From: Prostheceraeus crozeri | Lineage: Eukaryota > Platyhelminthes > Polycladida > Euryleptidae | Reading direction: 5' to 3' | DNA length: 64,000 bases | Assembly: GCA_907163375.1 (NCBI GenBank) | Contig: CAJQUW010009005.1 | Coordinates: 1 to 64,000 of the forward strand | Shown: positions 45,000-57,154 of the stretch, one piece after another | Numbering within the stretch: the stretch's first letter is position 1 | Layout: every line of letters starts with the position of its first letter | Notes under the pieces: generated by a model | The model's database searches: none | Seen by the model: the letters and a program-made list of their open reading frames with translations, nothing else | Told to the model about the DNA's origin: nothing | Translations under genes and position numbers: made by a program

Positions 45000-46680
45000 C
45001 ACTGCAAGGAAAAGAAAATTAATTTATTGAAATTAATTGCAATTAGTTGATTGATAAACCATCTTCAATTCAATTAATTGATTGGATCAGCTGCCAATTA
45101 ATTGCAATTATTCACAAGCAAAAAAGCGATTTATTGAACGATTACTGCAAGTTATAATGTATAATTAATAGCTCTACACAGTCGATGATGTGATATTCTG
45201 TAGATATACTCGTTTTTGAAACGAAGAAATGTTTGATGTTAGCCTAATGCGACACTTGCTGTTAATAATCTACACAATTCATTTAAACTTTAATTTAAAA
45301 GTCTCTAACTAGTAAATATAAATACTTCGTATTTTCTCTTAGATAAAAGTCAAATTAAGGTCACGATGGTCAGAGTGACAGTGTTTGAACCAAAAAATAT
45401 TGCGCTTATATATTGTTATAAAAATATAATAAATGTTAATTATCAGTCATTGCTTGATATTGCTATGAGAACATTTTCATGTTTTATCATGCAAATTAGT
45501 TGAACGAGCATAGTGGTGCAGAAAATACATACTTGTGATTGCAAATTCTATTCTATAGTGTTTTAATGCACTTTCGTAGACCTGTGTGCTGTGGAACTAA
45601 CGTTCTAAGTGTTAATCAATCAAGTGTCCGTCAACAGCGGAAAGATCAACCTAGATCTGGCAATGATAAAAAATTATTGCATTATTGTCAACTAATTGAT
45701 TGCTCATGTGATCCAATTGAGTCAATTGATTCTCAGCAAAAAAAAATGAGACCAATTAAATTGCTAATAATTTTTTTCCAACCCCAGGTTGTGTTCCAGT
45801 ACCGTATGAACTCCATCTCAATTATCCTTCGTCTTGCGACATGTGATATCGATTGCGACATTGTGGCGCTATCTTGCATCGCAATGTAGCCACATGATTA
45901 TGGGCTTCATAACCGTGCACTGTATTACAAGCATTTTATCAATTGATTCAAATAAATTCACAAATATATACTTCAAAGATCATCTGAACACCATGTTTAA
46001 GATAGAAGTGCAACTATCAATTACAACTATGCTATGAATCTGTTCGGTTTTGGCGTCAGTGTCCTATCTAATCATAAAAAATTGAAGTACAGCCTGGAAA
46101 CCAAAAAATAATTGCATTGCAATTTATTGGTCACAATGATCGCTGTAACCCAAAGATTCCAATTAATTAATTGTTGTTACAGAAAAATTGCAATTGATTG
46201 ATTGCAGTCTGTCAATAATTGCTATCAATTGATTGATCTGTAATGAAGTTATTTAGTTGAATGTTAACTTGCAAAACCGCCTACACTCACCACCATAGGA
46301 AAAGCATAACACATTCAGTGATTAAGATTATTAGTCTACCTATCTTATATTATGTCATTAAATCTTAAATTTATGTCAATCTAGGCACGCGACTTCTTGT
46401 TCTCTAGTTTGAATAGTCACTCCGACTAAGAATGTAGCAACAAATATTTCATGCAGAAAGTCACCGCCCAAATTGGCAGTATGCAAGTTTACGACTTGCA
46501 CAATCTGCCAATTTATGCAGCCTAAATAGGTGTAGCACATGTTTTTATCTAAGTCGAAAATTAAAATCAAGAATTAATCTAATCAAATTGTGATTAAAAA
46601 AATCCAATTAGTTGATTGCTGACATACGATGATTCCAGCTAATTGATTGCTGTCGTCCAAATATTTCAATCAGTTTTTGG
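45000..46680. repeat. Cluster of CAATTAATTGATTG-type words
   Basis: Many copies and variants of CAATTGATTG/CAATTAATTG occur at 45010-45115, 45680-45760, 46080-46240 and 46590-46670, separated by ordinary sequence. Not a simple tandem array. Could be remnants of an old satellite or several related insertions. Confidence 0.5.
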
Positions 46681-49600
46681 TGAATCCTGAACCTAGGTAT
46701 AGAATATTTACTAGAAGATAGGCCAGAATCTTCGAGCTCAGCTAGCGGTGGCCCAAAGAATTAATAAAAGGCGACTGCGAAATAATCCTAATATTACTAA
46801 ATAATCTGATTTGATGGCATCCTTTAAGTATCTAGGAATCCCTAAATTGAAAATGTAATCCAATAACACAGAACCTACGCAGGCCTACATCATTCTTTCA
46901 ATTTATGAATTTCTTAGCCAACTAAACCTACATCGCTAGACTCTGAGAAAGTTAAGCTACTAGATTATTAATGTGCTGCAAAAGATGGCCATTGACAGAA
47001 AACACATTTTAAACACTAAGCAACCAGAACAAAGTATTTTGTCATCTATGATAATTGTGATCTATTATACTGAATTTACTGAAATTGCATGCAACGATAA
47101 ATTGCAAGTCAAACGAAAAATATCACTGTCCAGTCAGTTCTTATTTATCATTCAAATTTTTGTGTGAGCCATGATCCTAAAATTCAAAACGTGCGAGATT
47201 TTCGTCAAAAAAAGTCAACCTGTCGAATCTTGCAGCGATGGACTTCCAAATTTGCTATGAAATTAAGGAAACACCCTTACACGGATGACTTATGTCAGCG
47301 ACTTTTCATTTTCAGATATTTCGAAGAAACAGATGGCTTTATGATGAACTTTTACAATTGGATTCGTCCAGGTGTTCTCCGACGCTAAATGAAGTATGAA
47401 TAGCCAATTACCAATAGTGAGGGAATTTGCACGCTACGTTGGAATAACGATCGTTTTCTTTAACAAAGCACTCAATTTATACTTCACTGTAGATAAATTT
47501 AATAGAAAAGTCTGAAGTCGCATTATCAATGAATAGGTAATCACAAAAACATGAAAATATGCATAATTGACCATATATCTTAATTATCAGTATTTAGTTA
47601 AGGTCTTTCCAACCAATTTGGCGTCGGAACAAACGCGTCTACAACTTATTTCCACGCAACGTTGCGTGCGGATAACCTCACTGTGGGTAACTGTCTATTT
47701 CCATGTAATTTTTTTGGTTGGAATTACCACACCGGTCAGATCCCGAAAAATTTTCGATAACCGGCTTTTAAGTTCCATCCTTTTTACTATCTCGGTTGCA
47801 CGCTATTATTTTATAAAATGGAAATTGCAATCATGTACATGCCAGATGAGTAACGAGTGATAAACCTATAGACTTGGATTAGGCTAAATAAAAGATAGGC
47901 CTTAATAGTTGCAGATTCTATGCTAATTTGCATTAGGCGTGGGAACCGCAAGTTACTTATGTGTCCACCTACAATTTTTTATTTACAAAGATATTACAAA
48001 GATGACTACTAATACTGTGGCCTACTCAATCACACTTGCAACTATTCTGAATGTCGTGACAGTTCAAAGCGTGATCACAATCAAATAGTCAAGATTTATG
48101 CAGAGCTACAGCTAGTAAGGCCTATATTACCCACTCAAGCAGCTGCTTGAGAGAAGAGCATGAAAACTCAGCAATTATGAATATTCACCTTGTGTGAAAA
48201 TATGTAAGTATCACCACTGAAGGATCCCACAATGACTATTAAAATAAAATTGTAGATCGCGTTTGGACTAGACTGATGAACTAGGAAAAATAAGAATAGG
48301 AGAAACACTCATTCTCCTGATGAAAATACTCTTTTGGAAGACAATCATTTTCAGGCGGTTCCTATTTGTCTCACTAACTAGTTCCATGCAATAAGTGGGA
48401 AGTTTAGAACGAAATGGAGAACACTTATTCATCTAGAACCGGCTATCAACAATTTGCACAGACAAAGCTCACTTGATTAGATGCTATAGCCTACCTCAAG
48501 CACAAACCATACTGAGTGCTACTTTGTACACTTGACATGCAGGTAACTTACTGATGCTGTCACACATTTATCAAGGAGTAAGTGACAGCAGATAGTGGAT
48601 GACAATATAGGAATCAATCTCACCGAATTGAAAAAATCTGCTTACCACTTATGACTTGCATTCATTCACATTCGCCAAGGAGTAAGTGACAGCGGACAAT
48701 TGATGAAAATACAGCAATAAATCTCAGTCGAATAATACTTGATTCCAGGTCTGCATGCTTGCTCTCGACAAAACGGTGGTCTGCCTAAATTCGTATCTCC
48801 GAGGAACCGAATATGTTTAAACAAAATTATTTTAAATAACCAGATAGAGTTTTATTCTGGTTTTATCATGTAGGCTTTTCCTCGATAGCCCACTCATGAA
48901 TGAATTAGCATTTAGGCAATGCTTCAGCAGTGTTGAGATGCAACGATGCAAGTATATTCACCTACATCACTAGAACATTATATCTTTGGGTATTACTTTG
49001 TTGAACTGAGGGTTAGAGAGAAAAGCAAGACTATAGAGTAAGTACCTTTTCTGTGAGCAAGACTATTGAGAAGAGGTTCATCAATATTCATGATCAAATT
49101 CTACCTCGCCACGGGAATTCAACCTCGGCGGCTAAAGAATTAGAAGATTCCAGGAAACGAACAAGTGTACTTGAGCAGATGCCGCAGAGAAAAGCTGTGT
49201 AACAAACTATGCTACAATTTTGAATAATTTTATAAGAATGAGAGCAAAACAGATCTACGAAGTTTTCAATTATTTAGATGTTTTGCGTTGTATCAAAAAA
49301 CATCAATCTTTTGACAAAAATTGCCACTTTTATCAATTATATTATTTATCTGCTTTTCTTTTAATGACCAAAGTAATTGAATTCGAACTGTCACAGCTGA
49401 TTTAATTGTATTACACGAAAGAAATCTATTTTGACAATTTTCACACGACTTTAGAGCTTGGAATTGATCGAGAAAACATTAGCCGGCACTAAAGAATAAA
49501 TTATAACGGCACAATATCTCGGATTTCGATTACTCAAGCACGACAAAAATCATTTGTAGTTGAAGGCATTGATTTCCACAATGTGGAAGGTTGATGTTCC

Positions 49601-50307
49601 CATAGATGATTATGCAATTCCAGTTCAAGCCAATGCAACTCCTTGATAAGATTGAGTGTCCTAGCCAAGAAGTGCTTCGGTCAGCGGTTATATTGCCTAA
49701 ATTGGCAATGATTCAGAATTGCGGAAAATTTTAGGTTCGGCTACAAATTATGCGAAGAATTAACACCAAACATTCATATGAACCGCATCCTTTTGCAGCT
49801 CTACAAAGCGTCTGTCGCACCACTGTGATGAGACCACAATGTGAGATGCCATTTATCTGTGACATGATGTAAAAGGACTGAAAAACAGCGGAAATTTTGT
49901 AATAGTAATTCTTGATTTAATTGCAGCATTTCAATCATTTAGTAACGACAATGGGTACAAGCCACGGCTAATCAAATTACCGCTTGCAGCATATTCCTGA
50001 AAATGTACAAATTGTAGAGAGAAATGCATATTTTCTCAAAATTTTCAGTTGGTATTCAAATAATAACAGAAAATTTTATGTGGACGGGAATGCTTCGTGT
50101 GTACAGCAATAGCCGGGTGCCCGAACTCAATACATATATCTTCCGGCGACCACCGTTATCCCATTATAATTCCGACCTCTGCCCGACCATTTTTTTTTTG
50201 TTTTAAAATGGTCTAAAACCACTTCAGTGTCAACCTGCTTTCAAAGGAAGTAGCCCTAGTGAGCACAGAATGCGTCTCAAGTCATTTCATGCTTCACGAA
50301 GTTTTCC
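46681..50307. other. Gene-free stretch
   Basis: No domain-bearing frame. A diverged direct duplication occurs at about 48580-48690 (CAAGGAGTAAGTGACAGCAG and CAAGGAGTAAGTGACAGCGG, about 100 bp apart). Frames such as 47164-47388 and 49220-49405 lack support. Confidence 0.4.
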
Positions 50308-50400
50308 CGCTACCCAGCTTCGTTACGAATTCGTTACGCGGGTGGGCGATCTAGCGGGTAGCTATCACGAATCATCTTCATCGGACAAGTTCGTCCCGCT
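50308..50400 (+). repeat. GC-rich dispersed repeat, second copy
   Basis: CCCGCTACCC...GGGCGATCTAGCGGGTAGC: the outer words are complementary (hairpin), and the right half matches the minus strand of 40138-40262. Followed at 50490-50610 by several ACACGA/CACGAA words. Confidence 0.5.
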
Positions 50401-50645
50401 CAAGGACCTGTTTCGGCTGTTAAAGCTATGCAACTGATAAGTTTGATAACATCTAATTAATTTGAAGTTGGACAAATGCAACCGGATTACTTTCACACAC
50501 GACACGAAGCTTTTAAGTCAAAACATGAACACGACTGTCCTGCCTTAACACGACACAATGCGAACACGAAGTTCAAGCAGCTTGCATCTAAACAAGAAAC
50601 ACGAAAGTCACGCGAAATTTTTTGCTAGTGAGCAAATCATTTAGA

Positions 50646-51482
50646 ATACCGTATTTCTTTGAATAAGAGACGCGTCTCTTATTTTTTTCAGATCCCTGAT
50701 TGATGCGTCTCTTATTCAGGAGCGTCTCTTATTCAAGGGCGTCTCTTATTTATCAAATGTTCAAGTTTTCATTCTTCCATTAGAAAAAGATGTCTTAGTG
50801 TTTTGCCACTATTCTCTTAGGTAACCTTTGCATTCCTCACTTAGGCCTATGTCATGGGCAAATTTCGCCAGTAATTTTTCTTACATATATGCGCTTTATC
50901 ATAATTCAGATATTTTGGAAATGATAGGAGTTTTATGGTTTGTAGTAGCATATCTTGTAGACTCATCTAATGCATTCATATACCAGTACATGTTGGCCAC
51001 TATACATGTTGACTAGATCTGAATTTACCGAAACGAAAATACCGATAATCAAGTAGTATTTACAGCAAAAGTTACCGACGGGTACATGACTCCAAATGCA
51101 AAGGAAGCTACCGTATAATGCCTCCTTAAATGGTAGATGAAGTAACCTTAAGTAGGCCTGCATGTACGTATGTACAACATGCATGTACTGCATGTACAAC
51201 AACAAGAAGCCTTACATATTATACAATATTGGTCATGATACCCGGTATTTAGTAGTAGACTGACTTATTTTACTAAGATAAGTAGGCCTAATAATCGCTC
51301 AGGCGGATGTAGCTACCACATTACAATAGCCTGTATGTAATATGTCTATAGCAGTCTATTTTTTGTACATGCGTCTCTTATTCAAGGGCGTCTCTTATTA
51401 ATTTTTTTCCTCTCACGGATGCGTCTCTTATTCGAGGGCGTCCTTTATTCAAGGGCGTCTCATATTCAAAGAAATACGGTAT
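50646..51482. mobile_element. Non-autonomous DNA element with internal GCGTCTCTTATTCAAG repeats
   Basis: Inverted ends ATACCGTATTTCTTTGAATA (50646) and complement ending AAATACGGTAT (51482). Just inside each end are short runs of GCGTCTCTTATTCAAGG and variants (four at 50672-50755, five at 51370-51470), all in the SAME orientation at both ends, unlike the outer termini. The 600-bp interior has no transposase. Confidence 0.8.
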
Positions 51483-51491
51483 ATTAGGGTA

Positions 51492-52226
51492 GGGGGCATC
51501 CATCTAGTGTGCACGCATAAAAATCTTCATTTTTTGAATACCCCCTTGCACGCATTTATCGACCCAACCTCCTCAATGCGTGCGCACAGTTTTCTGCCCC
51601 CCCCAAACATTGCGAAGTTCGAGACCGGTCCCAGTTTGCTTCTGATATTTATAAGCTTAAATAATTATTAAACAGAAGAAATCGGAATCCACCAGTCTGC
51701 ATCTCTTGATTGTAGGTTCTAGTCATAGAAATTTACAAATACTTCTACAGGATGAGATGTGCGATCGCCGTACGAGTACATAACAAACGCCGCTGCACAG
51801 GGAGAATTTACGTATGGTTGTGAGCCAATCAACTGTTGCACGGCTCGGTGCACGCCTGTCGTTCCGGGTCACCGTCTTCTCTTTGGTGCACGCGCGTTCA
51901 TCATACGCAGACTAGAGAGCGATGAAGGAAAAACGCTACGCCGTGACCGTGGAATTGCTGCATAGTTGGTCATTAACGCCTACATAGGAAGCGATGAATG
52001 TCTAGTCCTAGATGTTTATAGAACTCAAGTTAAACAACGGTAGTCTACAAGAATAGGATTGTTGGTGACCAAATTATATATAATTTAAGTTTACGTTCAT
52101 TTTTCATAAAATAGAAAGCGTACGCACGCATTTTGGAAAGCACCCCCTCCCCTTGCATGCAACTGCACGCATTTTGACTGCCCTTAATCCTCCCTCTGAC
52201 TGCGTGCACACTATATGGATGCCCCC
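51492..52226. mobile_element. Non-autonomous DNA element (MITE-like, 735 bp)
   Basis: Inverted ends GGGGGCATCCATCTAGTGTG (51492) and complement CACACTATATGGATGCCCCC ending at 52226, about 26 bp each with one mismatch. More distant GTGCACGCA and CACGCATTTT words occur inside both ends. The frame at 51759-51965 shows no known domain. Confidence 0.8.
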
Positions 52227-52234
52227 TTACTTAA

Positions 52235-54230
52235 AGGGGCACTGTACTTGTTTTGACATGTGAGCTCAAAACAACCTTCAGTTATAGTTAGATCGAATGC
52301 GCTTGGTCGCGCGCACCGCATCTCCTCGTGGAAGGAGAAAGCGGCTATTGTATTCAGGTGATGACGTCATCGTGCTCTTCGACAGTCGTAGTCGTGAAAA
52401 AGCATTGATGCCGAGTGAGATATTTTGTCGATTGAAGCGAGGTCATTTGTCTGTAACGATGCCTCACTGTCAAGATGGAAAGTGCGCTACGAACACAAGA
52501 TGTTTGGGAGACTTGCACTTCCACAAATTCCCAAAAGATGAGCCCAGAAGGTCCGTTTGGATACGTAATTGCGGAAGAAGGGTTTGATCAGCCAACCTCT
52601 ACATGGATGGGTATTTGCTCTCTACATTTCCACAATGACATGTATGTGAGGGATTTAAAATCCGAATTACTTGGAACACCCAAGAAGTACAAGCTGAAGG
52701 AAGATGCTATACCTACACTTAATCTACCAGAAAAAAGAGAAAATTTCCAATTCAACTGTCCACCAAATCAAATGAGATCTGCCGCAAGAAAGTTACAGGA
52801 AACCTGGTTATCGCTAGCTGTCAACGAAGGTAATAAAAGTGTTAATAAAATCTTGTCATTCATTGCATCTTTTCAGATGATTTTTTATTTTCAGCATTAA
52901 AATGATTACTGTTATTAGAATGCGATAAAAATGTCATTTTTAGGTACGACTCGTCAGGATCATGTGCTAATCATTGCTGTTATACTATTATGGATTACAA
53001 AACTAATCTCATTCTTAATTATAACCATGTGAGTGTTGAAGACAGTGGCGGTTCTAGTCCTGCGATGGAGACAATTGGGTTTTTGAAAAGCTTAAATTCT
53101 TTGCTCACAGAATTGAAAGATTTAACAGCGCAGATGGAAAGTTTGATATTTTGTACAGATCGGAATGCGAGCATCTCAAAAATTTTGCGAGAGGATCATC
53201 AATACTCAAACGTAATTCACGAATTTGATGTGTGGCATTTAGTCAAAAATATCCGTAAGCGAGTTCGCCAAGCATCAAGAAAGAAAGACTGCGAATTATT
53301 GTCCCTATGGAGTAAAAGTATAATCAATCACTTTTGGTATTGTGCGCAGTCATGTGATTATCGGCCTGATTTACTTGAATCAAAATGGAAGTCGCTAGAC
53401 GAGCATCTATCTAACATTCACGATCATTGCGAACACGCGAATCTGCCCGATGATGAGGCGCGACAGAAGGCTTGGATCTCGGTCGGATCTCCAGCTCATT
53501 CAAATTTACAAAAAAATGTTTTTGATAAGAAATTGTTGTCTGCTATAAGATCCTGCAGACATTTTGTACATACATCTGCTTTAGAATCGTTTCATAACGA
53601 ACTCTTAAAATATCTTCCGAAACGCCAAAATTTCTCAGAAAGCATTGATATGCGAATTCAGTTGGCGATAATGGATCACAACATCAATGTTGGTCGCTCT
53701 TCATTGGACCGAAAATGGCATACCTATAGAAAGTCATCTAAATGTACTAAAGATCGGAATGTATTTGAAAGCAAGTCAATCGAATGGAGAAGTATCGTCA
53801 TGTGTGCATTGCTGGATTGACCTGAGTAGCTAAAGGATTTATAATTTTATCAACTCTCAGTTTTTGTGATTTTCTTATTACAATTAATTGTTGTTCTTAA
53901 TCTATTCTTATGTTGAATTGAAAACATTTAGACCATCAAGCTTATCGTCAGAGGGTCGTGTAACGATTGGGACTCAATTTAGGCACTGGGAGGCAAAAAA
54001 GATCAACCACAGACGACCAGGAGGGGCGCATTTAGCACGGTTCACACTCAGTATGAAAGACGCTTTTTCACGACTACGACTGTCGAAGAGCACGATGACG
54101 TCATCACCTGAATACAATAGCCGCTTTCTCCTTCCACGAGGAGATGCGGTGCGCGCGACCAAGCGCATTCGATCAAACTATAACTGAAGGTTGTTTTGAG
54201 CTCACATGTCAAAACAAGTACAGTGCCCCT
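52235..54230 (+). mobile_element. Kolobok-type DNA transposon
   Basis: Terminal inverted repeats of 169 bp (52235-52403 and 54062-54230), starting AGGGGCACTGTACTTGTTTT and differing at one position by my reading. TTAA lies directly outside both ends (52231-52234, 54231-54234), the target duplication of Kolobok and a few other superfamilies. It contains a THAP-type transposase on the plus strand. Near-identical ends imply a recent insertion. Confidence 0.92.
52459..53820 (+). pseudogene. THAP-domain transposase of the Kolobok-type element, damaged
   Basis: Starts MPHCQDGKCATNTRC (52459) with LHFHKFPKDEPRRSVWIRNC. A frameshift near 52580 moves the finger's second half (MGICSLHFHNDMY, DAIPTLNLP) to another frame, 52475-52900. 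The catalytic part starts around 52944: YDSSGSCANHCCYTIMDYKT (first D), FCTDRNASISKILREDH (second D), IHEFDVWHLVKNIRKRV, HTSALESFHNELLKYLP (likely acidic partner), ending at 53820. The THAP-to-catalytic linker is shorter than expected, and GT/AG-like borders (about 52826 and 52942) do not match in phase, so part is probably deleted. Family known for TTAA cut-and-paste; this copy is inactive as read. Confidence 0.82.
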
Positions 54231-54234
54231 TTAA

Positions 54235-54679
54235 TGCAAAACAATGGTTACTTTACTTGTGGAGGAAACTACACCAGTTTATAGAAATTACAAAGTATTT
54301 TGAATTAGATTAAGAGTTCAGTCATTTATGTCAAAAGGTTCTAGACAGATTAGCTATTTAACAAAGGGCTGCTTATCAATCTACTCTGGACGCATGAGAA
54401 CGCTGTTTATCGTCTGTGACAAATCCCGTTGTTGAAAATCCACTTTCGCTTGTAGCGGAAGTAAGTGGCTGGGCAACAGTCGAGTGTACTGTGCGCTCTA
54501 CTACAATTATGGTACTGGACAGTGCACTCGGCCCACCACCAGACTGAGGGTTCGCACAGGAGGTGGTTAATCCTCGTGGTTGTTCAGCTAAGCATTAGTC
54601 AATTGTATGCATGTACATGCATTGGTCTTTAGCCGACCTAGCTGTGTAGTTACATTAACACAGTGCTGTATATTTATCC
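54235..54679. other. No gene recognised
   Basis: Contains GGCAACAGTCGAGTGTACTG / CAGTGCACTCGGCC near 54470-54535, a short imperfect inverted pair, and GGGTTCG downstream. No element called. Confidence 0.35.
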
Positions 54680-55435
54680 TTCGTGGACTAGATAATAGTC
54701 CGGCAGCCAGAGCGAGTTTCTGTAGGGAACATGGCCAAAAATTAGACTTTCACAGAATGATGTGCACCCTATGCCTACTACCAATCAGTGCGTCTGCCGA
54801 GTTCTAGTTAATTCCTCTTCTTGTCAGACAGGATCAAAGAAAAACACATGTCTATCCAATGGTACGCAGATTGACGTTTTTTGGCAAAAATGACATTATC
54901 CATGTTTTTTCTTATCAACTGAAAAGTAATAAGTCTAGAGCCATAATTTTCGGCATGATGCGTCTACAGGTCATTTCCTTTCATGTGTTTGTGATATTAT
55001 CATGCTTCTGATCGGTGATATATGCGAGAATGTGGTTCAATGTGTTATCAAAGGGCCAACATGTTGGCACTTGCCGATTTTAGGAGGCTTGCCAAATTTG
55101 AATGCAGCTTCACAGAAAAATGCTCAGGAACATGATACGAAGAAACTTCAAGACAATCTATGTCAAAAATTATGGCTCTAGACTTAGTACTTTTCAGTCG
55201 ATAAGAGGAAACATAGAAAATTTCAATTTTGTCAAAAACTGTGATCTGCGTACCACTGAATTAACGTTTTTCTTTGACTGTATCTCGCAAGTGGAGGAAA
55301 CAACCAGAACTCGGCAGACGCGCAGATTCGTACTAGGCATAGGGTGTACATCATTCTGTGAAAGTCTTTTCGGCCTCGTTCACTATAGAAACTCGTTCTG
55401 GCTTCCGGACTATAACTTGTCTAAAGCTAGAGAAA
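54680..55435. mobile_element. Long foldback element with 280-bp arms
   Basis: Left arm 54680-54957 and right arm 55158-55435 are diverged complements (ATAGTCCGGCAGCCAGAGCG vs ATAGTCCGGAAGCCAGAACG; AAGTCTAGAGCCATAATTTT in both), with a 200-bp loop. The 112-residue frame at 55102-55440 lies in the right arm and shows no known domain, so I treat it as incidental. Confidence 0.82.
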
Positions 55436-56232
55436 GTTAAGTTATCAAATTATCTCGATTTATAATTTAGAGTGAATCCGTATCAACATAAAAATAAAAC
55501 GCGACTCTAATTGTCAAAAAACGAACACGAGCACGAATGGTAAGGCTCAATACAACACGAAGCACGATCGTGTTCGTGTCACGAACGCAGATCTGTTTTT
55601 TGTAGTACTTATATTTCTCCGAATGAAGAATAGTGCATGGACTCCTTAGATTGTTGAAAGGTGTCGATTCGTGTGTCGCGTCCTATCGCCGCAGGGAAGT
55701 AAAACAGTCGTCTGTGAGAGTTGCAGACTATTGAGAACGTTAAGGAAAATATTCATGATACCAGAATTCCAAGTACCAGTACGAGCTTCGGCATGATCGG
55801 TTGCTAAGTCGGATAGAGGTACAAAAATCATGCCCTAGTAGAGCTAATTTGAATATAAATCCAGACAACTACATCTAGCAGAAATTTCTTTGTGAGCAAT
55901 CATTTGATTGATTGTCGACAATCCTTCTGACTAGCCCTTCACAACCTGTCGAAAGTGGCCTTGAAACTACTAATGGATAGTGAGTTCAAGGTTGCGGGTC
56001 ACTGATCTAAATGAGAAATAGGATAACTTTAGATAATTTTCCTCGCATCTTAGTACTAGAAGAAAATGATTCCCCAATTTTGGTCTACCGCGCTATTAAC
56101 TGCTGAATAAAACCAATCGGTAAATTATAGTTACCTGAAACTTACCTTCTGATGAATGAGATCCGAAGATGTGTCGATTTTCAATTTTTAAATCCTTGAA
56201 GATGCACGAGTAATAACAACACAAAACACTGG
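55436..56232. other. No gene recognised
   Basis: Has CACGAA/TTCGTG-rich words near 55515-55590, including a short palindrome CACGATCGTGTTCGTG. Otherwise plain. Confidence 0.35.
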
Positions 56233-56598
56233 TCAAGTGAAAGCAAAACGGACGGAGAGAGAGAGCAAGTATAGAGACGCAACAATTACAAGCAAATAAG
56301 GAGCTGATCGGCATTCTATAGGTGACGTCATAATTCCAAGTACTGTCGTATTTAGCAACACAGCATTCTTGAACTTAATTGCACAATTCTCGTCCACACA
56401 CCAATTGGTTGGGAGGTGGATACGCGCGCTTTGATACAAACAACAGGTTGTGTTATACAATGGATTTCCTATCTGTTCAAAATAGCAGTAAATAAGTAGG
56501 CCTACATAAACAAAAGAACCTGCAAAAGTCAAGAAAAATATCAGATGCAGAAACAAATGTCGAAAATGCAGTAAATTTGTAAGAACTGACTCCAGCAA
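56233..56598 (-). CDS. Uncharacterised frame with two membrane segments
   Basis: 121 residues from an ATG at 56598. Hydrophobic segment at residues about 15-42 (HLIFFLTFAGSFVYVGLLIY), a loop with several cysteines and possible N-glycosylation sites (YNTTCC, LPTNWCVDENC), and a second hydrophobic segment near the end (YLLVIVASLYLLSLSV). Plausible small two-pass membrane protein, or an exon of one, but there is no family recognition and no clear promoter or splice evidence. Could be chance. Confidence 0.3.
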   Translation of the reverse strand: MLESVLTNLLHFRHLFLHLIFFLTFAGSFVYVGLLIYCYFEQIGNPLYNTTCCLYQSARIHLPTNWCVDENCAIKFKNAVLLNTTVLGIMTSPIECRSAPYLLVIVASLYLLSLSVRFAFT

Positions 56599-57154
56599 CG
56601 ATACTCAAAATGTACTCAAAATGCTCTCCTGCTCAGAATTGAAGCATTCATAAAATCATGCATAGCCGCCAACTAAATGCATTTTTATGTGCTCGTTATC
56701 GTATTCCTCGCGACCTCAAAGCCAAAAAATCCCATGTCATTAATAGCTTATCACGCTTATGAAATACTGTTAAAATTATGTCAAATGTCGAAGAAATCGA
56801 TTTTCATGACTTCTACTGTGCAAAATGTATTGATCTTTCAATTCATTTACAGACTCATTCTTAGGAAGAAGATTGCTGCGTGTGTGTGTGTGTGTGCGTG
56901 AGTTTGTGTGAAAGGCAAGCTCATGCATCCTGACCAATGTTTACCTTCGTGCGTAGCGGTCGTGTCAGAAGTGTCTCTTGTGAGTGTTTTGCAATTGGTC
57001 TACATCTCGATTACCTGTGGCAGTTATCTATCAAATTTATACCTGATAAATCGTGGTGGTCTTCCGGGTTTAACTGTGAGAAGCTCATTATATGAAGTTG
57101 TGTTGATTTTTGGGGAAATTGGAAGTTCTTAATTCTAGAATTAATTTCCACTGA
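56599..57154. other. Spacer and probable LINE 5' region
   Basis: (GT)n at about 56880-56900. The 5' end of the LINE cannot be placed exactly; its untranslated leader may begin in this interval. Confidence 0.4.

Noticed and set aside
53974..54168. Minus-strand frame whose start matches the plus-strand frame at 52297.
   Set aside because: Both are the 169-bp inverted ends of the Kolobok-type element read as protein.
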